64,000 nt of DNA, taken from Membranipora membranacea. Lineage: Eukaryota > Bryozoa > Gymnolaemata > Cheilostomatida > Membraniporidae. How positions within the stretch are numbered: position 1 is the first letter of the stretch; the number at the start of each line of letters is the position of its first letter. The stretch lies in NCBI GenBank assembly GCA_914767715.1, contig OU612066.1:6081001-6145000 (forward strand), in the 5' to 3' direction. A program made the position numbers and the translations under genes. Below the pieces are notes generated by a model. The model saw only the letters and a program-made list of their open reading frames with translations. It had not been told where the DNA came from and did no database searches. This document shows positions 50,465 through 64,000 of the stretch, piece by piece.

Positions 50465-50806
50465 ACCACCATTTAAAACTCTCAGCAGATGAATGACAAC
50501 AAACTAAGAGGATGACTCATTGAAACAGTACATGATGGGTACACAGCTGATAGATATTCAGTTTTGGTCACTGCCTTCTCCGGCCGGTGGACGGAGGCAA
50601 AAGTATGAGCTTGATATGAAACTGAACTGTATAACAATCTGTATACATACATCTTTTCTGTCAGTATTTTGTTACTAATATGAAAAATATTCAACACAAA
50701 AATGGAAGAATATGTCTCTGCCTGCTGAGATATTTTGGCCTTTGTGGCAGACTGAAAACAAAGGGGATCTGTGAGTCTGAGCCCCCAGACTTTTGCCCCT
50801 CCTCTT

Positions 50807-50823
50807 CCCCCCCCCCCCCCCCC
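50807..50823. repeat. C17 homopolymer flanked by a 10-bp direct repeat
   Basis: Seventeen consecutive C residues. GGATCTGTGA occurs on both sides (50765-50774 and 50824-50833), so the 49 bases between look like an insertion or slippage product. The complementary G run could form a quadruplex. Confidence 0.6.
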
Positions 50824-53800
50824 GGATCTGTGAACTATATTGCCTATATGACTAATTTATAATTGGTGATTAGGAGTTGATCAAAGGCTTTGTAATACTA
50901 GTTATGGATAATTTTAATAATCACAGACTTCTTAAAACAAGTTAATAATGTAGCAGTATAAAAAATAATGCCATCTTAGGGTCCTACATATTCTGGCTAT
51001 GCACAAAGAGGACTACAGCTTATCAACAGATGGGGCATCATTGTATGTGGCCCACTTAGGTATTCATAGTGGCTGCAAAAATAGGTCAAACAAGGTATAG
51101 GATGTAGTTCAGTTGGTCAAAGTAGCCCATGATAGTTGTGCATACTCCAGCTCAAACGTAATTTCTTAGGCACGTTATGGAAAACATCCGACCAGGATGA
51201 TATTGTCTGCCAAATAAAATAGTGTAAGAAATAAACCCTAAGTATTCTTCATGAGGCTCCTGCTCTTTCCCTCCTGAGCTTGCGTTCAACGGAAGATTAA
51301 CTTATTATAGGTTCAAGGACAGCAGGCTCAGTAGTTGAAATATCATACATACAGACCTCTCTGATGTTCCGTTTTAATCATTTAATCGATGAATATTTTA
51401 CAGAACTGCAGATTCCCATGCCAGAGATTATGGGAGTTGTATTCCAAATATTCGATGACAGATAACTCCATCTAGTGCAGAAAAGTTGGCAGTGTGAATC
51501 GTAAATCCACAGTTTGTGGTTGTTTGATGATGGATTTGTCTTGAATTTCACAATACATATCTCTCATTTATTTTGCTGATCGGGTGAGTAGGTGGGTCTG
51601 ACATTCAAGACCGTGCATAAATTTATGGAATATAAATCATGCAACATTCAAATATTTTAAAACTGATAAAGATAAATAAAGAGATAAATGCCATCAAATT
51701 TCAACTTTTGAATGTGTGTAGTGTGTATTCAAGAAGTTATTTTACACCTTGGACTATTCCAGCTACTTAAACATATCACGAGTCGCTGCAAAACCTTACC
51801 GGGTGTCCACAGATCTGGACCAGGTGTACACAAAATCACTCAAGCCCCTAATGAAATAGGTTTGTGTTGTTGCTAAACGCTTGTGCACCAACACTAAAAT
51901 GATTATCTATTGATTTAGTCATGATCTAGTATTGATCAATATTATAATTTTGGCCATCTTGAGGGCCTTGTCACCAGAGTTATCGATTTCTTATTGGACT
52001 GTTTAGGGTGTAGAAGCTATAGAGTGTGAATCAGTCTGGGCCAGGATGTGTCAATACAAGTATTGTTATGATTGGGGCGATGAGTCAACATTCCAATTTA
52101 GTCTCTTCGGTATTTATAATCTTCGTCTTTGGTATCAAGTAATAGCATCATGATATATCTCAATAAAAGACACAATTAGCATCTGCTATATAAATACGGT
52201 TTTATACCAAACATTTCTATATCTTTGGACCCTGCACCAGCTACATAATCGATACATGATGAAAGGGTCCTATTGTTCGGATGGATCTATAATACCCTTA
52301 TATCTATTATGCTATTGACAGTAGGATATAAAGATATCCTTTGTGGAGTAAGGTAATAATTGTGTGTGGAGCCTGTATTTATTTCGGAGCTTGACGACGA
52401 CCCATAGATGAAAGAGATGGTTGATGTCGTCCGTACGTTCGTGTAGCAGGCTAGGGTGTCTGTCGAGTTACTTGGGCTGACTTATAGATATATTTTCTGG
52501 GTAGAAAAGGGATAGATTACATACACTACAGGGAAGGTTCTATGAGATCTAAGCTGCTAGGAGGAGCAAGGTGAGACAATGTTAGTTAATGCTAGTGGCC
52601 CTAAAACTGCAGAAGATTCTGGTTGTGTGAAATTGTTGCCAGATTTTGCGTGGGTTGGTGTAAGTAAGCGATCAATTTCTGGCTATGGATTCAATTTAAT
52701 CTCCCAATTATATTATTGCTTCATAGTCTACTTTGAAATACTTTTCACATCATACATACATAGCTATTATACCTAACGCCTGGAAAGTTGACTCTGTTCC
52801 TACCACCCTATGAAAAGTTTATTTATTATGACGTTTACTAGGTAATTGAACACGAGTTTGTACACTTATGACATAAATAATCCCATATAATCCACATTCA
52901 ATTCTTGTTTACTAAATAAAAGGAATAAGCTTCTCATTCATTGGCAGCTAGCTCTCTGCGCTAAACAAGAATAATTCTTCTAAATAGATGGTAACTTCTT
53001 AGACAAATTAAAGTAACAATAGTACACAGACAAAAGTTTTAGTGCTTTATTGTCATTAATAGGGATGAGCTGATATAAGCTCTATTCGGAACCAACGTTT
53101 CAATTTATCGGCTGTGATAATGTTATGAATAAATAGCTAAATAAGGGTACCTAGGTTTTGTTTTCACTTTCTATTTGGACTTGCTAAACCAGAGTCATTT
53201 TTGGATTTCATCTCATATCAGCTCAGGATATATCTACTAAGGCGTACGGTGGGAGAGATTGTTGGTGTGAGTCTCGCTTCTACAGCTAAAAGCATTATTG
53301 GTGCGGCGATAGCTTTTGGATATCCCTCGGTTTTTGGCATATGCTGCTGGTGAGGCTTGTTTCAATAGATTTCAAGTAATATTTGGTTATTCTACCCTGA
53401 GATGAGGATAACTTTGTTGGATGTATATTATTTATTAGATTGACTGGTAGGTCTGCAGGTACCTGTGTGCATACTCAAGTTTAGGTAGCCTCGGGGCAGG
53501 CAGGCAGGCTGGTTATCAGAGTATAACATACTGCGCTGAGTTACATCACAAACCAAAATGTGTTTTCGTACCATCTTTATCGCTTTTAAAGTTAAATTGG
53601 CACCTAAATATGCGTGCAACAGGGAGATCTTCCCTGCGTGTACCAGCATCAACATTTTGCTATGAGTAAGCTTGGCATTATCACATCAGCACAGATTTCT
53701 GCCTGTGACATTAAAATTATGTTTTTAATTAGATTGACTTGTCGAGTAACATAGTAATATTAATCACTGGCAGTGGGAACAGGAGGATAGGATGTTTAAA

Positions 53801-54127
53801 CACAGAAGTGTCTACTGCACATCTCAATAAGGCTCATACAGAAAACCTATGTTACCCATGTTGATTTTATGCTAACCATAGTTTTTTATTGTTTGGCTTC
53901 ATTTCGCAGGAGAACAAGGGCTAAACAGTTTTTACCAATTTTAGGAATTTTTTGTATACATCTTTATATTTATCTTGCAGATGAACTATTTGGATTATTT
54001 AGCACTTCAAAGGTTGCACTCCTAGCCTGTGAGGCTATCTCTGATATGAGAATATTGGGAGTGGTGTGAGCACCACCCGTACATATCAAGTTCCAGACAC
54101 TGTAGGAACCCAACACAAACACAAATT

Positions 54128-56362
54128 ATGGATCCTAGCCTTGACATATTATTCTATATTGGAATCATAGTACCGACAACTATCACTATAGGATTCTTCA
54201 TTGGATTTCTGGTATGTTGGTTTCAATGCGACCTGAAAAAGAAACTCATCGAAGCCAGAAACAAGAGGCATCAAAAGGGAAAAACAACTTCCAAATCTGC
54301 AGAAACTGAAGGTATGGATGTTATCCATTGATATGAATTTATTTATAGATCAGTGGTAAAATACATAGCACGGCTATTTTGCGGGGATATGTCATCAGTA
54401 TAAAACTTTGTGTCAGGATCGGGATAAAGTTAAAAATCTGGCAGCATTTACGTTATGCATTGTTTGACTTCCCAGTAACAACCTTGGAAAACTCACAAGG
54501 GTCAGCTATATTATGATCCTGAATTTGTGGACCAAGCAAAGATGAGACATGCAGTCCAGCAACCATACATTAATAGCCATACGCTTTTTCAGGGTGAGAT
54601 ATGTCCCCCTCATCCATATAATATATATCAGTGATGATATCATTTTGATGATGAAGGCATATATAATCATTATGATAATAGAGGTGAATCATTATTATTG
54701 ACAATGGTTTTCTTCAGATAGTATCAAAGTTCTTCGCAGAAACTAGAAGCACTCCAATATTGAAATATTAATTATGGTGGAGGCGAAATATCTAACTCAA
54801 ATGAATTTAACTATTTCAAAAGGCAATACATCCCTCATCCCCGCTTATCAAATAAAGTTCATAAAAATACCATTACAACAACCTCCAGCACTGTTGTTGT
54901 ATCAAAAGTTAGGGCCCATCTGAGAATACTCGATCTCCATAGGCTAAGCAATCATGTAATGAGCATCAGTTGGGATACCAAATACTGCCTAGCCAACGCC
55001 CAAAGAGAAATACAGCCACCAACCACATCCTTGTCTGCCCTTGGAGATCTAACTCAACAAAATACATAGCTCGACTCTAACTTTATATCCTCAACCTCAT
55101 CTCATCACTCTTCTCCAATTACTAGAATCTGTTTTTCCTTTTTGGCTCGCAGATTTTATTTTGATGTTTTGTTTTGCTTGGCAGAAGTAGCTGGTGAGAA
55201 AATGGAGAAAGCTTCTCAGCACAGCGCCGACTCAGCCATCGATGTGAATGATCTTGAGACAGCTGTCCCTGAAAATACTACTACAGTCAGGGGAGACAAA
55301 CCTCAAACTCATAACCTTCCAGCCGGTCCTTTTGTGGTCAGTAACGACAACTGCTTCAGAGCGTACCCTCAACCATGGCATCAAACTGTGAGTATACATT
55401 GTGAATACCTTCCGATGATTCATTAAAGTGTGTTGACCATCCAGCTGTCTTGTCAAATTGGCTAATTAATTAACAGATTCAGTGAACAGAACTTTTGTTA
55501 TTAGCTTGATTCTTTACCCAAAAATTAATCAAGTAACATATTTAGTCCCTGCTCATCGGTAATCTTCTGAAACAGCTGAGGATGCCTAAGACCAATTGTG
55601 TTAATAGTACACAAATAATATATCCAACACCCATTTGTTGCCCTTACACAAATGTTGACCGAGCATGTCACTGGCTAAAACAAAAAGCTTATATGTAGGA
55701 TGGGCGATTAAAACATTCTGCTGACGCTTTCAGTTCAGCTCATCACCATTCAGAATATCCAATTTTTCGTCGATTGATCAGAATGTGTTATTCTAAATAT
55801 TTAGGGTATGGAGGTGTTGACTGAAGCAGAGATACATACTAGCCTCTCAAGGGGAGCCTATCCATCTCACGAAAAACTGAATGATGAGATTCACAGCGAA
55901 CCGAGAATTTATGAATGCCAGGAGGACATTGAGCTGGCCATGTATAATGGACTAGCACCTGCGCACCAATATCACAATATTAGATCTCAACAGCCACAGC
56001 TACCTCTATCTACTAGAAGTTATCTTTATAAACCTAACCCGCACACAAGCACAAGGCGGGACGTACGACGCCAACACCCTCAACAAGCCTATTATCATTC
56101 AGCTCCTAGGCTGTTGACTAATAAGAGAACTTCATACAGTAGTTCTATAGGTATTTTTGAGGACAATCACACGACAGATTATGGTTTCGCGCCGTGGCAG
56201 CAGAGACCTAACTCGGTGTGTGCTATGAGAGCTGGATCTATCTCATCCTCCACAGGTTTCTGTAATGCGTTGAGTATAGCGAGACCAAAGTACGCTCCCA
56301 GTAATCTATCGTGGAAGGGTAACGTACCAGACAATTATTCATGTGAGATATTGCATGTCTGA
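54128..56362 (+). CDS. Unrecognised single-pass membrane protein
   Basis: Three exons, 54128-54311, 55185-55387 and 55805-56362, join in frame (phases 1 and 0) to give 314 residues. The first ATG (MDPSLDILFY) precedes one hydrophobic segment at about 8-32, followed at once by basic residues (KKK, RNKRHQKGK), so the topology is likely N-out with a long cytoplasmic tail. The tail is polar, with acidic, Tyr- and Pro-containing segments (QQPQLPLSTR, YHSAPR) and no folded domain that I recognise. Good GT-AG sites and a clean last exon of 186 codons support a real gene; AATAAA at 56617 follows the stop. There is no signal peptide, but an upstream exon adding an ectodomain cannot be excluded. A receptor-tail or adhesion-protein C-terminus is possible but unproven. 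Confidence 0.65.
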
Positions 56363-56616
56363 TGATGGGCAGGTTTTGACGCTGATTGCTGCTCATGACA
56401 ATAGAGCTGACTGTGAGTATAGAGTGGCCATAGAGCCGATCGTTATAATGATATCGAGATAGGAAAGTAATTATGGAGATACACCATATGACATGGTATA
56501 GTAAACAGGCGCCATCCAAGATGGCTACGGCGTTTACCTTGTCAAGCTCTATCCCTCAAGACACGGTTACACCATAATGATACTGCTTAGATTGAATGTA
56601 AGCCTCTCGTGCCATG

Positions 56617-56622
56617 AATAAA
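56617..56622 (+). terminator. Polyadenylation signal after the membrane-protein gene
   Basis: AATAAA 255 bases after the stop at 56362; a second lies at 57144-57149. The stretch 56363-58081 contains no further gene I can support. Confidence 0.4.
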
Positions 56623-58081
56623 AGCAGGCAAATCTTGTTAATTGTGTAAGAAAGTACCCTTCAAAAGGGTACAGTACATGGATTTTCTGACTGTAATCCA
56701 CGCACTTACTCATGTGGATATTATTTATTCCCCAAGCAACCTGAATTTAAAAGCCCTCAAGTGGTCTGAACAGGCAGTAACCTGTCATTAAAGACACCTC
56801 TCTCTTCATAATATATGGACTTGTCACAATTTTTCCACTTGAAGCATTTTTAGGCTTCAATTATAACAGTATTATCTAATTTTTGTACAAAAATGTAAAT
56901 GCGTTGAACTTCTATCCTTTCTATCTGGTGATCATCATGCACTGATATCCATCCATATAGTTTCAGCAGTTAAACAACTTCCTATTACGTTGTGATATTA
57001 TGATTTGTGCGTGTTGAGAGCAGACTGTTATACAGAATTCTGCAGATAAACCCAGACAACTCAGTAACTGATGCCAGTGTCCCTTCACCAAGCTCATGAG
57101 TTTTGACAGGTTATATTATTACAATGTACATACAAAAGTTAAAAATAAAAGCATTGTTTTTCCATCTCAACCCGAGATACTTTAATAAATAAGACAAAAC
57201 ATAATCAAAACAAAATATTCAGAAATATTTATTTTACTGCACCCTAGAGTAATAATGCACAGATGGACTTTGTAATCTGCAGACATGGGGTTTAAAAGAT
57301 CGATGTTGATTACTAACACGGGGAGAAATTGTTACTAATCAGAAAGCCTACATGATTCATTCAAAGGGAAAATAACCAGCTACCAGCCTTGAGAACTGCT
57401 GAGCCTAGTGCTTATAGACACTGTGAATAACTGTACAAACAATATAAAAATATAAAGTATTTAGATCCGGATAAATGGCTTAGACCACTTCTGGGCAGTG
57501 GAATAGTAATTAATGAGAGGGAGAAACCTCATGTTGAGACCAATGGGTTGTCTTAAGATCAAAAGTAATGTCTGTTGGTCAAATAAGAGAAAAAAACAAT
57601 CTGGAAGCCTCACTAAAACCAAGGAGTCAAAGGGGAGAGGAGTCACTCTCCTAAATCATTTCACACCCTTGCCAAAAACCCAGGATAGTAGCCTTTGGTA
57701 TCAGAGAGGGTAGGAGTATATCCCACCCTCCCTGTTGGTATTATTCCTTACTAAAACATTATCAAGTTATCCACTCTTAAAAAATTAGGCAAATGAGCAG
57801 ATAACTCCAAAGTACCACATCATAATTTATGACTGGCAATCTTCTATTTCCTCAGTCCATTATTGGTGGTGGCTACAACAGGTAGCGTGACACCTCAAGT
57901 CTTTCCCAATCCCACTACAACAATTAATGACTAAAACTTCATGATGTACAATTACGTGACGTATTTGAAACAATGTCAAGGGTGCCTTGGTCATGTGACT
58001 GGAACAATGCGACTTACTGCCACAGAGCAGACTTAATAATGCACTGACTAGAAAGAGTTTGTTTTTGTTTCACTATAAAGC

Positions 58082-63339
<5,258 letters not shown>

Positions 63340-64000
63340 TCAGTGTGAGAAGCAGGAAAACACAACGGTGAGTCTGAGTGGTTAGACCATAGTCTATGGA
63401 TTAGACTGTCATGTTCAGATACAGACTAGTCACTACACAATCAGACTGCAGCCAACCCGAGTGATGATAGGATGTTTGACATTCCGCATGCCACTTTAAC
63501 ATGTCCACATAAATGTCGATAGATTGCTTTCTCGGTAACATTCTGATTGTGTAGTGTCATGATATATCAATCAGACATTTACTTTCTTCGCACTCAGACA
63601 ACAACATGACACATTAGGCCATATTTGGTGCCAAAACAATAGTAATAGTGTACAAGAAAAATATAATCTTATCGTGGATCAGTTCACCAGTGAATGAGTT
63701 CACTGATTTCCCAGAGACCAGATTGTTGAACTGTTAATTGAGTACAACATTGCTCTCTCTAGTGGAAAAGTTAATTAAGGTAGACATCACAAGCTAGTCA
63801 CATGTGTGGCACACCTAGGCCCATGCTTAGCAAAGTTGGCAGGATTGATTGATGGTCTGTCAAGAAGTCATGACCCGACTAAGCTCTTACTGCTTGTAGG
63901 TAACAGTCCTTTAGGTGACAGTATTGATAGAAAAGTACAATACAGTGCAAGCAACACAATGTTCGATTTCAGACACACAACATAAATAAGCCGGTGTTGG

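Larger units (their letters stand above)
47300..54127. other. 6.8-kb intergenic region upstream of noggin
   Basis: AT-rich, with short repeats only: a LINE-like tail at 50248-50464 and a C homopolymer at 50807. No gene is supported. An A-box-like segment around 51110 (TAGTTCAGTTGGTCAAAG) resembles tRNA-derived repeats but lacks a matching rest. Confidence 0.45.

Noticed and set aside
51110-51180. tRNA-like A box (TAGTTCAGTTGGTC) upstream of noggin
   Set aside because: The remaining arms cannot be folded and no B box is evident.

Overview
The window is animal nuclear DNA: AT-rich, with GT-AG introns in nearly every gene, and protein-coding genes found only in animals, among them a noggin and a quiver/sleepless-type Ly6 protein. 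The conserved exons and close similarity to vertebrate orthologues point to a slowly evolving invertebrate, probably a bilaterian; the sequence alone does not let me name the phylum.

Layout from left to right. 1-2138 (minus) is a tandem array of about 645-bp units that I read as a non-coding snoRNA host gene derived from its neighbour RPS14. 2439-4491 (minus) is RPS14, with one C/D-box snoRNA in each of two introns. 5347-21404 (plus) is a 30-coding-exon ZSWIM8 orthologue, the substrate receptor of the ubiquitin ligase for target-directed microRNA degradation. 22613-25605 (minus) is a four-exon secreted/GPI-anchored quiver-like protein whose first intron holds a broken non-LTR retrotransposon and a small inverted-repeat element. 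27335-28760 (minus) is RPS26. 30080-30914 (minus) is cytochrome c. 34024-37373 (plus) is GET3/ASNA1. 43170-44036 (minus) is noggin, with a probable untranslated first exon and TATA box near 47 kb. 54128-56362 (plus) is a single-pass membrane protein I do not recognise. 58082-63314 (minus) is the 3' part of a TMEM184-family membrane protein that runs off the right edge.

The left end is the most unusual part. RPS14 carries a SNORD61-like guide (predicted 18S target corresponding to human U1442) and a second guide whose 12-nt antisense element matches 28S around CTGACGTGCAAA (the site I place at yeast 25S A876, snR72). The same exon-intron order is repeated three more times downstream. In those copies the RPS14 exons have decayed and shortened but keep splice sites, while both guide elements remain. 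This looks like a protein-coding host gene giving rise to a GAS5/UHG-like non-coding host. I saw no operon-like logic among the other genes. The large intergenic spaces around noggin hold small repeats and possible promoter elements but no gene I can support.
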